A stretch of DNA of 64,000 bases from the NCBI GenBank assembly GCA_905221605.1, contig CAJNDS010002286.1:257501-321500 (forward strand), given 5' to 3'. Origin of the DNA: Symbiodinium natans (Eukaryota > Sar > Dinophyceae > Suessiales > Symbiodiniaceae). The translations under genes and the position numbers were made by a program. Of the stretch, positions 38,150-47,478 are shown in pieces. The first letter of the stretch is position 1, and each line of letters starts with the position of its first letter. Under the pieces are notes generated by a model that saw only the letters and a list, made by a program, of their open reading frames with translations, had not been told where the DNA came from and ran no database searches.

Positions 38150-38990
38150 TTGGTCAGGGGCGGAGCAGACGGTCGGGGGGGGGGGGTCACAGGGGGAGGG
38201 GACTGGAGGTGGGAGGGGTAGGTGGAGGAGGTGAGGTAAGAAGTGGCAGGGTAAGCAGAGGGTGTTGGGGGCGGAAGAGCGGTGTGTGTGGGGGAGCGGC
38301 TATGGCGGCTATTCAGGGCCTCGGAAGACGGTAGGGCAGGGGAAGGGGATGGTGGTGGGAGGGGGCAGTGGGGAGGGGGGCAGGGGTTGGTGGTGGGAGG
38401 GTGATGGAGGAGGTGTGGAGCAGAGGGTGGTGGGTAAGCAGAGGGAGGGGGTAGTGATGAGAGCGGGAGCGGTCAGGGTGGGCGTGCAGCAGTCCGCAGG
38501 GAGGAGGATGGGTAAGCAGAGGGTGGGGAGGGGGAGGGGGGGACAGGGAAGGGGGAGGAGGTGGGTAAGCAGGACAGAAGGGGGGGCAGGGTGGGAGTGA
38601 AAGAGGGCACAGAACAGAGAGGGTTGGTGGCGGATTAGGGAGTTGGGGGCGGAAGGCTTGGGGGTGGGCAATTCTTGATTGATCAGGGAGCGGATCCCTG
38701 AAACACAAGAAAATTGGTCGCTGGGCCACAGAATAGGAATGGTGGATGGGTAAGTGGAGAGGTGGAGTGGGGAGGGGGGGCAGGGGAAGGGGTTGGTGGT
38801 GGGAGGGTTTGGGGCGGAAGGCAGGGCAAAAGATTGGTCAGGGGCGGAGTAGGCGGTGGGGGGGGGGGGCGGCCAAGCGGGATGGGTAAGTGGAGAGGTG
38901 GAGTGGAATGGTGGGGAAGGGGAAGGGTGGTGGGGAGGGGGGGCAGGGGAAGGGGTTGGGAGGGTGCTGGAGGAGGCGCTGGCAGCGCAG
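38150..38990 (+). repeat. G-rich minisatellite
   Basis: Irregular units of GGGTAAGCAGAGGGTGGGGA, GGTGGAGTGGAATGGT and GGGAAGGGGTTGGTGGTGGG. The 273-codon Pro/Ser/Thr-rich minus-strand ORF is the complement. The same family resumes at 39,470-39,957, 47,868-47,990 and 49,310-49,760. Confidence 0.9.
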
Positions 38991-39469
38991 CCATCGCGAC
39001 GGAGGTAAGAGACGGCTGCGTAGACAGTCGGTGTGCGTGCGGACATCGCTTTACAGCTCTGGAAGGGCAAGTCGCGTCGACGATGGCTGGCAGCAAGAGA
39101 AAATACTCTTACGAGTGCCCGCAGTGTCAAGCGAAGATCGCATCAACCACGCGGGGCGGAAGCATCGACAATGGACGGAAATGTGGACACCAGTTCATGG
39201 TTTCTGCAGGCGAAGTCGTGGCGGCTCCCTTGGCAGCTAGACGCTATTCGTACGAGTGCCCGCAGTGCAAGTCAACGGTGGAATCAACTGAATCAACCAC
39301 GCGAGACGGACGCATCAACAACCGGCGGAGTTTTGGGCACAAATTCACTGTCGCTGCAGGCGAAGTCGTGGCGGCTCCCTTGGCAGCCAGAAGCGGGTGC
39401 CCACAGTGCAAGGCAACAGTCGAATCAACCACGCGGTCGCTGCAGGCGAAGTCGTGGGGGAGAGGGTGA
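38990..39469 (+). CDS. ORF with tandem zinc-ribbon-like modules
   Basis: The open frame from about 38,990 to 39,469 contains CACGHRFTALEGQV, YSYECPQCQAKIAST, KCGHQFMVSAGEVVAAPLAA, RYSYECPQCKSTVEST, SFGHKFTVAAGEVVAAPLAA and GCPQCKATVEST. The repeating layout is CGHxF...GEVVA...RYSYECPQCK, a CxxC plus CGH pattern expected to bind zinc. DNA period about 150 bp; the third module has lost its CGH Cys and later units are shortened. Upstream the frame runs into the G-rich minisatellite, so the true start is unknown. I know similar repeated zinc-ribbon proteins from algal and dinoflagellate proteomes only by recollection. No catalytic domain is visible. Confidence 0.6.
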   Translation, partial: AIATEVRDGCVDSRCACGHRFTALEGQVASTMAGSKRKYSYECPQCQAKIASTTRGGSIDNGRKCGHQFMVSAGEVVAAPLAARRYSYECPQCKSTVESTESTTRDGRINNRRSFGHKFTVAAGEVVAAPLAARSGCPQCKATVESTTRSLQAKSWGRG

Positions 39470-39470
39470 T
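39206..39470 (+). repeat. Tandem duplication inside the zinc-ribbon ORF
   Basis: GCAGGCGAAGTCGTGG starts at 39,206, 39,356 and 39,442; the first two are followed by identical CGGCTCCCTTGGCAGC. Spacing is 150 bp then 86 bp. Confidence 0.88.
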
Positions 39471-39963
39471 GAGAGCTGTAGCAGGGAGCGGCGGGTTAGG
39501 GAGTTGGGGGCGGAAGGCAGGGGTGGAGTGGGGGGGCATCGGGGAGGGGTAGCGATGAGAGCGGTGAGAGCTTGGGGAGGTCAGGGTGGGCGTGCGCTGC
39601 AATCCCTGATCCCTGATTCACCAGGGAGTTGGGGGCGGATGCCTGAAACACAAGAAAATTGGTCGGAGTAGGCAGGCGTAGAGGGAGAAGGATTGGGGGG
39701 GGGGGGGGGGGGTGGAAGGGGGGACAAAAAGATTGGTCGGCGGGAATGGGTTAGTGGAGAGGTGGAGTGGAATGGTCGGGAAGGGGAAGGGTGGTGGGGA
39801 GGGGCAGGGAGGGGGGTGGAGTCTCAGGGTTGGTGGCGAGAGTGGGGGGCATCGATGAGAGCGGGGGAGTGGTCAGGGTGGGCGTGGATTGGAATCCCTG
39901 AAATTGCAGAGATTGGATGAGGGTGGAGGGTAGGCCTACAGTGGGAGGGGATGGGGAGGGGGG

Positions 39964-40330
39964 AAAAATTGCAAAAAGTTTGGTTCAGGGGTTTCCGCCT
40001 CCGGCCTCTGGGGTCAACACCGCCCCATCTTCATTATTCATCACACATTTTCACACATCATTTTCATCATCATCATCTTCTTCATTCTTCATCATCATCT
40101 CCCCCTCATTCGTTTTATCGGGGTTGGTTCTAGGGTTTTATCATAAATTTCTTAATTTAAGTCCTTTTACCCTAAAATTTCATCACATTTCATCCTCTCA
40201 TTCATTATTTTCATCATAATTTTATCATAATTCCTAGATTTCTGGGGAGTTTGAGGTTCTAACGTTTTGTCAAATATTCATAATAATTTTATGATGAAGC
40301 TTTGTTGGGGTTTTTGGTCTTGAAGGTTAT
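39964..40330 (+). repeat. Left terminal inverted repeat
   Basis: From AAAAATTGCAAAAAGTTTGG to GTCTTGAAGGTTAT. Matches the complement of 47,479-47,867 closely; the main difference is the length of a CATCAT/CTTCTT microsatellite. Confidence 0.93.
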
Positions 40331-40539
40331 GGTTTTAGGTTTATAGGTGTGCCTTGGCTTCTCCGACTTCCACGACTACGACGAGGTGACCCCGCCACGA
40401 TTAGGTTTTTTACAGAAGCAGGTCTTGCAGTGAAGCATTCTGTCAGTGCATGGGGCAACTATTCTTGAGCGTTGCACAACTTGATTTTTCATCTGTAGCA
40501 CACTTTCGGTTTAGAGCTTCTTAATCTTGATTTGGAGCG

Positions 40540-41185
40540 ATGGGAAAGAAGGGTGAGACGAAGAAGCCTCTCCTTGACAATGTGGAGTCAGAGGAGGGAG
40601 AGGAAGAGGAAGAGGTGACCGATGATGCAGAGGTTCCAGCACTTGATGAACCAGCAGGGTCAAACGAGACCTTGGAGAAGATTAAAAAAGAAGTTGGAGT
40701 TTGTCGCCATCAAGTTCCCCTACAAGGTGGCAGACTTGAATGCTTCCTTTGAAGATGGTGAGAAGGATACCTTTGACAACATGACAAAAGCCCAGATGAT
40801 GGCACAGATTGAGCAGTACACGAAGGATATCAAACCTTTGGCGTTGAAGCGGCGCTACTTGCTTGAGAAGATGGGCAAGGTGACCGAGAAGAAGATTCAG
40901 AAAAGCACCCTCATAAACACGAAGGTTACCTTTGAGGGTGTCACCAAGGACATTCGGACAACCTCCTCTACCTCATACAACGAGTATCTCAAGGCGGTTT
41001 TCTTCAACTTCAGCATCCGCCCGAAGGAGCAGAAGGACATGGTGCTCTTTTATGAAAAAAAGCAGGTCATGCCGCACGGGAAGTCAACCATCACAGTGAC
41101 AGGTGACAACATTTACACAGTGGGTCGCGATGGCAGTAAGAACTTCTTCAAGTTCCGCGACGACATCTCCTTCGTGATGTTGTGA
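40540..41185 (+). pseudogene. Element ORF 1, acidic N-terminus, one frameshift
   Basis: Starts MGKKGETKKPLLDNVESEEG with an acidic stretch; a frame change in the A6 run at 40,684-40,689 leads to a second part with AQMMAQIEQYTKDIKPLALK and ending RDGSKNFFKFRDDISFVML. About 215 residues in all. The two frames fit together naturally at the A run. G+C is much higher than in the rest of the element. Not recognised; it could be a captured host gene. Confidence 0.5.
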
Positions 41186-41479
41186 GTGGCAACATCCCCC
41201 GATTGCTTGATGCTCCAGCTTCGCCTTTGGTGCTCCACGTGATGATTTGTAAGGGCGCTCCAGACTTGTACAAGGCGTGAGACTTGTAAAGGTGCATCTT
41301 GATGCTGTTGACTTGAGACCAGATTCACAGCCGTCAGAAAATCAAACAGGTTAGAGAGTGTGCCTTGACATGTCGCCTTGCAATGATTGAGGAATTTGTG
41401 CTCATTCATTCTATAGCCATTTATGGTTACACACCCAAGTCTTGCTTGAGTTTCTCGCTTTTGCTTTAGCGCCGTGGCA

Positions 41480-42210
41480 ATGTTCCAAGCGAAGAAGACG
41501 ATTAAGAGCATCCTGAAGAAGCCCGAGACTTCAAGATTGTCACAGCGTGCCAAAGCCAATATCAGAAAGAAGTCACAGTACCTCAACTTGGACATTCCTC
41601 AAGAAGGTGAAGATGGTCATCTTCCAGATGAGCTCAAGTTCTACTTCAAACCAATGATGGAGAACACCGAGAAGGTAGAGAAAAAAATCGCCGGTGGGAG
41701 CGCCTGAAGAAACACCTAATACACAAATTGAAGAAGCGCCTAAACAAGAGGAAGAAGTTAAAAATGAAGAAGCAAAACCTAAAGCAAAACCGAAGAAACA
41801 AGCGAGAAGCGTTAAAGTTGTTGAACTGGTTGAATGCAAAGACTGCAATCAAAAAATGACACCAAAAAGTTTAAGGTATACACATCCAAGTTATTGTAAG
41901 GGACAACCAAGAGAGACTTTACCAGTCAATAAATGTCAATAAACAAAAAGCATCATATGGAACAAAAGTTAAGGAACAGTTAAGGAAAGAAATTGAAGAA
42001 GAGATGAAAGCAAAATATAAAGTTAAAGAACAACAACCACAACAACAAGAAGAAATAAAACAACCAAGTAAACCCGTAAGAATGGAAGAAGCACCACAGC
42101 GTATACCAACAGCAAGAGAATTATTAGCATCATCATATGCTGAAATAAGAAGAGCAAAACAGCAGGAAAAGATGGAAAAGATAGCAAGGTTTAAAACGAG
42201 TATGTTTTAA
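41480..42210 (+). pseudogene. Element ORF 2, zinc-finger protein with two frameshifts
   Basis: The first part (MFQAKKTIKSILKKPETSRL...) breaks at the A7 run 41,681-41,687 and continues into a Lys/Glu/Pro linker and VECKDCNQKMTPKSLRYTHP then SYC, a CxxC...HxxxxC finger. A second shift at about 41,930-41,945 leads into a basic, Gln-rich tail ending KIARFKTSMF at 42,210. Base composition switches from host-like to A/T-rich near the first break. Probably DNA-binding; similar short fingers occur in Polinton-like and large algal viruses. Confidence 0.5.
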
Positions 42211-42238
42211 TTATTAATAATTTTTTTCATCTAATATT

Positions 42239-42555
42239 ATGAATAATATGAGTATGTTTAAGAGCAAACCAGAGTTTAACAGAATGCCACAGGTGCAACA
42301 ATATTATGATTTAGAGAGTTCAATAGGTGTTGCCAGTCGTAAAAAGGAAATGGAAGATATGAAGATGAGGATTGAAGAAGCAGAAAATAGAGGTAAAAAT
42401 ATTGCTATGAGGAATGACTGGGTTCAACATCAAAAGAAAGTGCTTTTTCAGGGTCAATTAGATGATATAAACAGACAATTAGAGCGTCCAATGATGCCAG
42501 TAAGAACAAAAAAGAAGAGCTTAAGAAAAAACAAAATGAATTAAAGATATTATGA
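42239..42555 (+). CDS. Element ORF 3, small coiled-coil protein
   Basis: ATG at 42,239, MNNMSMFKSKPEFNRMPQVQ, then a charged helical region (KKEMEDMKMRIEEAENRGKN). As read it stops at 42,544; a shift in the A6 run 42,508-42,513 would instead give a KKEELKKKQNELKIL end at 42,555. Function unknown. Confidence 0.5.
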
Positions 42556-42615
42556 TGAATTTAGTATAAGTTGCATTTTAATATAATTAATTAAAATCTA
42601 ACTTCAAATATAATA

Positions 42616-43649
42616 ATGATTAAAACATTAAAATCTGATTTAAAAGTTCGACCTACTTACGATGAAATGGTAGGTATGATTGAAAGTCAAGGAGATGAGA
42701 ACCGACCACCAATAGAGACAATAATTGACAGACGAGCAACACTATTTAGAAACAATCAGTTCGGTAGTTAATTTGATAACATTGATTTTTAGGGTTGAAG
42801 AAGCAGGAGGAGGACAAAGTTAAGAATGACTTAAGCAGAGCACAATTGAATCATTACGGGGTTACGAATGGTGTATCAACTGCTGTAGCAGGAATGCAAA
42901 CAAGTGCAACATCTAGCGGATATCATACACCAATAGAAGTTTATGAAGGAATGGAAGAAGAAGAAACGTATCCAGACTATATTCAAGATTTAGACGGTGC
43001 ATTGAAAAGGGTGCAGGTGCTATCAGAACAAAGAAAACATGTAGAAGATGCCAAAAGTGATTTAGATGACGTTCATCATCAGTCATTACCGGCAGGTGTT
43101 GAAGTTCATTCAATGGATGTTCCAGCAGAAAATGATGATGATAGTGAAGAAGAAGAAGCAGAAATAACCGCGCTAGAACAAAAAGTAGCATACACACGTG
43201 GTTTTGACCCTGACCAAGTCTTCAACGATGACAGCGTTACTTATAGAGGGTTAATGTTTCAGTTATTTGTTAGAGATTTGTTGACGGATGAAATGGTGGA
43301 TTTATTGAATAAACTACCAACAGACCAGAAAAAGAAGCAATATCTAGTATCAATCATAGAGGGCCACAAAGAATTAGATGAATGGAACGCAGATTTTAAC
43401 AGTGATAAATTAAGTCGTAAAATAAAGTTATTTAAAAGAGAGAGAAGACGTGTAAAATCCAAAAGGATAGAACAATCAGCATCATCAAGTGGAGTAGATG
43501 CAGTAGTCCCTTCACAACAAGCATCGCAAACACCTTTAAGAGATATAGCAGTAGCTGGTGCAAAAGCAGGTGTTGAAAACACTAGCAGAAGCGGGGGCAA
43601 CAGCAATAGCAAAATCATTTTTACCAGTATAAAATATATCTATTTATAA
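42616..43649 (+). pseudogene. Element ORF 4, RPTYDE-motif protein, broken
   Basis: ATG at 42,616, MIKTLKSDLKVRPTYDEMVG ... RRATLFRNNQFGS, then TAA (42,769-42,771), a shift in the T5 run near 42,787, and a long frame with an acidic middle and FDPDQVFNDDSVTYRGLMFQ. A third shift near 43,580 appears to change the last 15 residues. About 340 residues originally. The N-terminus resembles that of the next gene. Possibly structural or scaffold-like; not recognised. Confidence 0.55.
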
Positions 43650-43720
43650 TATAATGTTAAAAAATTAAGTACATTACATTTTTAATATTAATAAGTATTT
43701 CTTATTGAAAATAATTATCA

Positions 43721-44518
43721 ATGTTGAGGTTACGCCCCACTTATGAAGAAATAGCAAGGGAAGCAAGAACAAGAAGCTTAAGAATATTACCAGAACGACA
43801 GAGAAGAACGCAACAAGGTTTATTATTAGATGATGTGAATTTTGATGATTTTGATTTGAGTAAATATGACAGGAAAGCAGTAATGTTAAATGATAACCCT
43901 AATAAGGGAACACAAACGGATGTATTCAATGAAACGCCAAGTATAACAGAAAATGAAAGTATGAAAACAATAGAAGAAGAAGTTAAACAGACACAAACAG
44001 ATGAAAGCCTTTCAAGCATGAAGAGTAGTGGGAAACAGCAAGAAAGGGAGATAGAACGTGAACAGACACAGAAAAAATCACTCATGTCTAGAGTTTATGA
44101 TTGTATGTTTGGAGAAGATGAATTTAAAGAAGAAAGAGAAGAAATGAGAAGCAGAAGGCAACAAATAGATACTGATGAAGATGTAAATGAACCATCTGTA
44201 GAGAAACAAAAGGCTGAAGAGAGCGATGATGATTTACCAATGAATGTCAAAAAATCTTATGAGCCCTCTTCATCCTCATCATCAAGTTCTAGAAGAAGTT
44301 CAAACAGAAGTGTATTATTACCCGTTGAAGAAGAGGCATTAAGTGAACACATTCATTCCTCTCCGCCTGAAACAGTTCAAAGTTCTGTACCAAGTAATAG
44401 AACAATTGAATATGTTGAAGAAGCAAGTCCGCCTCAAAGCGTTGTTAGTTCTCGTAGGAGTCAAGAATCCATAGAATACATAAGGAGTAGGAATAGTAGA
44501 CGAACATTAAGCAGTTAA
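43721..44518 (+). CDS. Element ORF 5, RPTYEE-motif acidic/serine-rich protein, intact
   Basis: 265 codons, MLRLRPTYEEIAREARTRSL ... RRTQQGLLLDDVNFDDFDLS, then a disordered Glu/Ser/Arg-rich region with a long Ser run and a C-terminal Arg/Ser tail. The start shares RPTY(D/E)E and, 25-30 residues later, an R-R-x-T ... D-x-D pattern with ORF 4. The only long element gene without a break. Confidence 0.62.
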   Translation: MLRLRPTYEEIAREARTRSLRILPERQRRTQQGLLLDDVNFDDFDLSKYDRKAVMLNDNPNKGTQTDVFNETPSITENESMKTIEEEVKQTQTDESLSSMKSSGKQQEREIEREQTQKKSLMSRVYDCMFGEDEFKEEREEMRSRRQQIDTDEDVNEPSVEKQKAEESDDDLPMNVKKSYEPSSSSSSSSRRSSNRSVLLPVEEEALSEHIHSSPPETVQSSVPSNRTIEYVEEASPPQSVVSSRRSQESIEYIRSRNSRRTLSS

Positions 44519-44551
44519 TTATTATTTTTTGGAGGGTGCTAAAACGCCCCC

Positions 44552-44561
44552 TACTTAAAGA
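44552..44561 (+). promoter_or_regulatory. Promoter-like motif TACTTAAAGA, copy 1
   Basis: 32 bp before the ATG of ORF 6. A GTTATATAGTA sequence lies between it and the start. Confidence 0.65.
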
Positions 44562-44583
44562 ATAATTAACGTTATATAGTAAG

Positions 44584-44934
44584 ATGAACTCCTGCTTTGT
44601 AACGGAAAAAGGTGAAAAGTTAAATATTGATGATGACCTTTTTGATGTGCTGTGGAACTCACTAGATGAAGAGAATAGCGAGGAAATAGCACAAGCCAAG
44701 AAGAAGTCACACAATGATAAAAACAATGAAAAGTATAAGCAAAATGGCTACTTCAAACAATTTTTTAAAAATAATAGCCAGTGCTTTGAATGTGAGAAGT
44801 GCGGAAGAAAGATAAGTAGCAACACTAATAAATCTAAACATATGAACACGAAGAGATGTAAAGAAATATATCAGGAAAGATTGGAAAAGGAAATGATGGA
44901 TAAGATAGGAAGAAAGATATTGTTATGGAATTGA
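44584..44934 (+). CDS. Element ORF 6, C2H2/C2HC zinc-finger protein, intact
   Basis: 116 codons from MNSCFVTEKGEKLNIDDDLF. Contains FECEKCGRKISSNTNKSKHM then NTKRCKE, a CxxC-x11-HxxxxxxC finger. A TACTTAAAGA motif lies 32 bp before the ATG. Next gene is the integrase, 30 bp downstream. Confidence 0.65.
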   Translation: MNSCFVTEKGEKLNIDDDLFDVLWNSLDEENSEEIAQAKKKSHNDKNNEKYKQNGYFKQFFKNNSQCFECEKCGRKISSNTNKSKHMNTKRCKEIYQERLEKEMMDKIGRKILLWN

Positions 44935-44965
44935 TATTATTATCTGACATATAATAATATTAATT

Positions 44966-45884
44966 ATGAGTAAGACTAGTAAATTAGCAGAGTTGTAATA
45001 TGATATTGAGTCAGGTTTTGGGAGTGCAAAGAGTTTATATGATGATGCTATAAAAGCGGGATTCGTAGTAACGCTAAATGAAGTTAAAGAATGGTTGAAA
45101 AGTCAATCAATAAAACAGAGAAGTAATTACAAACAGTATAACAGTTATTCAGCTCCTTTTGCTAGAGCTACTTATTCGGTTGATTTAATGAACATGATTA
45201 GTTTAATGAAAGATACTGATACATATAAGAAAGAATATACATTATATGGTTTTGTATGTGTTGATAATTTTAGTAAAAAATGTCATGTCGTGCCAATGCA
45301 AAATAAAGACGGTAGCACTGTATTAAATGCTCTACAGGAATGTTTCAAAGTAATGGGTCATCCACAGTCAGTTTATAGTGATGATGAAGGAGCGTTGAAC
45401 GATAAATATTACAAAAATATTTGAAAGACGAGGGCATAACACATAATACAACTTTAACCCATGCAAATGTGGCTGAACGAATGATAAGAACCTTAAAGAA
45501 AATGCTAGGCGATAGGGCACTTGTTCATAAAGGAGCATGGACAATAAAGTTAAAACCTGTTTTGGATAAATACAATAAACAAATGAAACACAGCACGACG
45601 GGAATGGTTCCGAATGAACCACATAAAGACGAGCATCATATAGAAGTTAAAGCTAATTCAGTAATGAAAGAAAAATATTTGAGAAACTACCCTAATATTA
45701 AAGAAGGTGACACTGTAAAGGTTTTTACAAAAAGTGGTGGTAATTATACCAGCAGAAAAGAAACAAGGAGCAAATGGAGCGAGAAACATATGAAGTTAAA
45801 GAAGTTGAAAGAGATAAACAGTTAAATAAATATTATGTTCTTGAAAGTTTACCTAAAAGTATATGCGACATGAATTATTGTTAA
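44966..45884 (+). pseudogene. Retroviral-type (rve) DDE integrase, three lesions
   Basis: Starts MSKTSKLAEL then TAA at codon 11 (44,996-44,998) and continues in frame. The core has ARATYSVDLMNMISLM (first Asp), HPQSVYSDDEGAL (second Asp) and HANVAERMIRTLKKML (Glu), the full D-D-E triad. Frame is lost in an A5 run near 45,413-45,417. The C-terminal part has KEGDTVKVFTKSGG and, after another 1-bp shift near 45,790, a Tyr/Leu-rich SH3-like tail ending at TAA 45,884. Would catalyse insertion of the element; inactive as read. Closest in style to Polinton integrases. Confidence 0.82.
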
Positions 45885-45898
45885 TAAATAAGTAAATC

Positions 45899-45908
45899 TA
45901 CTTAAAGA
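45899..45908 (+). promoter_or_regulatory. Promoter-like motif TACTTAAAGA, copy 2
   Basis: 35 bp before the ATG of ORF 8. Followed by AAAAAGACTTTAATATATTAG; the AAAAAGAC extension is shared with copy 4. Confidence 0.68.
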
Positions 45909-45933
45909 AAAAAGACTTTAATATATTAGTGAT

Positions 45934-46320
45934 ATGGAGACTGATAAAGCAAAGAAGATTGTTAAGAAGTTCATCAAAAAGAACCCTTACCCTGAATATA
46001 AAGATGTAGTTAAAATGTTAACGAAAAAATTTAATGAATACCGAGAAAGTGAGGATAAAGAATTTGCTATTCACTATCTTAATTTATTTAGTGAATACGG
46101 AACACCCAACCATGAATGGATGAAAGAGATATATGAAAATATAATGAATGAAAAAATCATAAAAACAAACGGTGAGAAAATATATAATAGGGGTGGTGCT
46201 CTTGTAATGCAATCCAACGATTATACGTTGATTGAGATATTGAAAGACATATTTGATAATAAAGATATGAAACATGATGAACGAGTAGAAATATTATACC
46301 CAATAAAAAGAGCAAATTAA
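45934..46320 (+). CDS. Element ORF 8, unknown, intact
   Basis: 128 codons, METDKAKKIVKKFIKKNPYP ... SEYGTPNHEWMKEIYENIMN. Lys/Glu-rich helical protein. TACTTAAAGA motif 35 bp upstream. Not recognised. Confidence 0.6.
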   Translation: METDKAKKIVKKFIKKNPYPEYKDVVKMLTKKFNEYRESEDKEFAIHYLNLFSEYGTPNHEWMKEIYENIMNEKIIKTNGEKIYNRGGALVMQSNDYTLIEILKDIFDNKDMKHDERVEILYPIKRAN

Positions 46321-46400
46321 CGATTGTTGGGATGGAGTGGGGGAATGGAGACACTAACTTATATATTATAAACCATTAAACTTTATAACATACTAGTGTC

Positions 46401-46410
46401 TACTTAAAGA
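46401..46410 (+). promoter_or_regulatory. Promoter-like motif TACTTAAAGA, copy 3
   Basis: 36 bp before the ATG of ORF 9, followed by CAGACCGCCCTAGAATAGTA; ATAGTA recurs at the same spacing in copies 1 and 4. Confidence 0.68.
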
Positions 46411-46436
46411 CAGACCGCCCTAGAATAGTAGGAACT

Positions 46437-47040
46437 ATGACCATCCTAGATTATAGCAAGTGCGAAGCGTGTAAGAAACTTAAGAATACAAAATCAGTAA
46501 CTTTAAATAAAATATTACCTGAAGTTTTAGTTGATAAAATCGTTTCTTATGATTGTTATAATTATTGTGGAATGATGAGAGCAAAGGAACAAGAAAGTAA
46601 AACGAATGAACACTTGAGTAAGATTGAAAAACAAATACAGTATTTTAGAAGAACGAGATTGTCAGCCTTTAATGAATATGGTAGAAGCAAGAAAAGAGAA
46701 ATGAAAGTATTAATAAATATAATTGAAATAAGCAACAATCCTTTTAAGAATGTTTTAAAATCATATTTAAGAAGTTGTTATGGTATGATAAGTTTTTGTT
46801 TTTGTAGAATTATTGAAAACCTTTATGAAAAGGAATGGTGTAAACATTATCTTTCAATGTATTCAAATATATCAACAATGAAATATAGTTTTTATAATAA
46901 GAGATACACAGATAAATGGTTATGTAAACTAATTGTTTATGAATATTTAAATAACTTAATGTTTCATGATAAAAAAATATATTGGTAATGATGAGTTGAA
47001 AAAATATTTGAATGATGTATTTGATGATTGTAATCATTAA
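46437..47040 (+). pseudogene. Element ORF 9, Cys-rich start, one frameshift
   Basis: MTILDYSKCEACKKLKNTKS ... LPEVLVDKIVSYDCYNYCG; the CxxC start followed by an LPxxLVDKI-type segment resembles short F-box-like proteins of large algal viruses, weakly. A shift in the A7 run 46,971-46,977 appears to replace the end with YIGNDELKKYLNDVFDDCNH, ending at 47,040. TACTTAAAGA motif 36 bp upstream. Confidence 0.52.
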
Positions 47041-47066
47041 AATAATAATGATCTTAATATAAAATA

Positions 47067-47076
47067 TACTTAAAGA
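47067..47076 (+). promoter_or_regulatory. Promoter-like motif TACTTAAAGA, copy 4
   Basis: 36 bp before the ATG of ORF 10, followed by AAAAAGACCTATAATAGTA. Confidence 0.68.
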
Positions 47077-47102
47077 AAAAAGACCTATAATAGTATAGAA
47101 AG

Positions 47103-47444
47103 ATGGACTACACTACTTTGAAAACATATAACATGCAAATGAAATATATTAAAAAGATTTATAACATTAGAAGAAATGAAAATGCCTTAAATTTGAAACA
47201 AATTGAACTGAATAAACTAATGGAAGTTCATAAAGATTTAATGGATGAAGAAGACAAAGAAAATATTTTCCATGATGTTACATGTATACAAGATAAACTT
47301 GAAAAGGATGAACTGAATATTCAAAAGTATGCAACACTCATAGAACATATTGAAACATTAGTTCATTGTGAAGGTGAAGATCTAAAATATTTAGAGAAGA
47401 AACCACATCCTGAAAACATAAAAAATGGATCAAAATGTCAATAA
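47103..47444 (+). CDS. Element ORF 10, coiled-coil protein, intact
   Basis: 113 codons, MDYTTLKTYNMQMKYIKKIY ... IQDKLEKDELNIQKYATLIE. Predicted mostly helical. TACTTAAAGA motif 36 bp upstream; ends 35 bp before the right TIR. Confidence 0.6.
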   Translation: MDYTTLKTYNMQMKYIKKIYNIRRNENALNLKQIELNKLMEVHKDLMDEEDKENIFHDVTCIQDKLEKDELNIQKYATLIEHIETLVHCEGEDLKYLEKKPHPENIKNGSKCQ

Positions 47445-47478
47445 AAGGTTTTGCAGAAGAATATGGTGAACGATTAAA

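Noticed and set aside
38309-39130. 273-codon Pro/Ser/Thr-rich minus-strand ORF
   Set aside because: Complement of the G-rich minisatellite; no codon bias beyond the repeat.
45095-45825. LTR retrotransposon integrase
   Set aside because: No reverse transcriptase, protease or LTRs nearby; long TIRs and neighbouring viral-type genes fit a Polinton-like element better.
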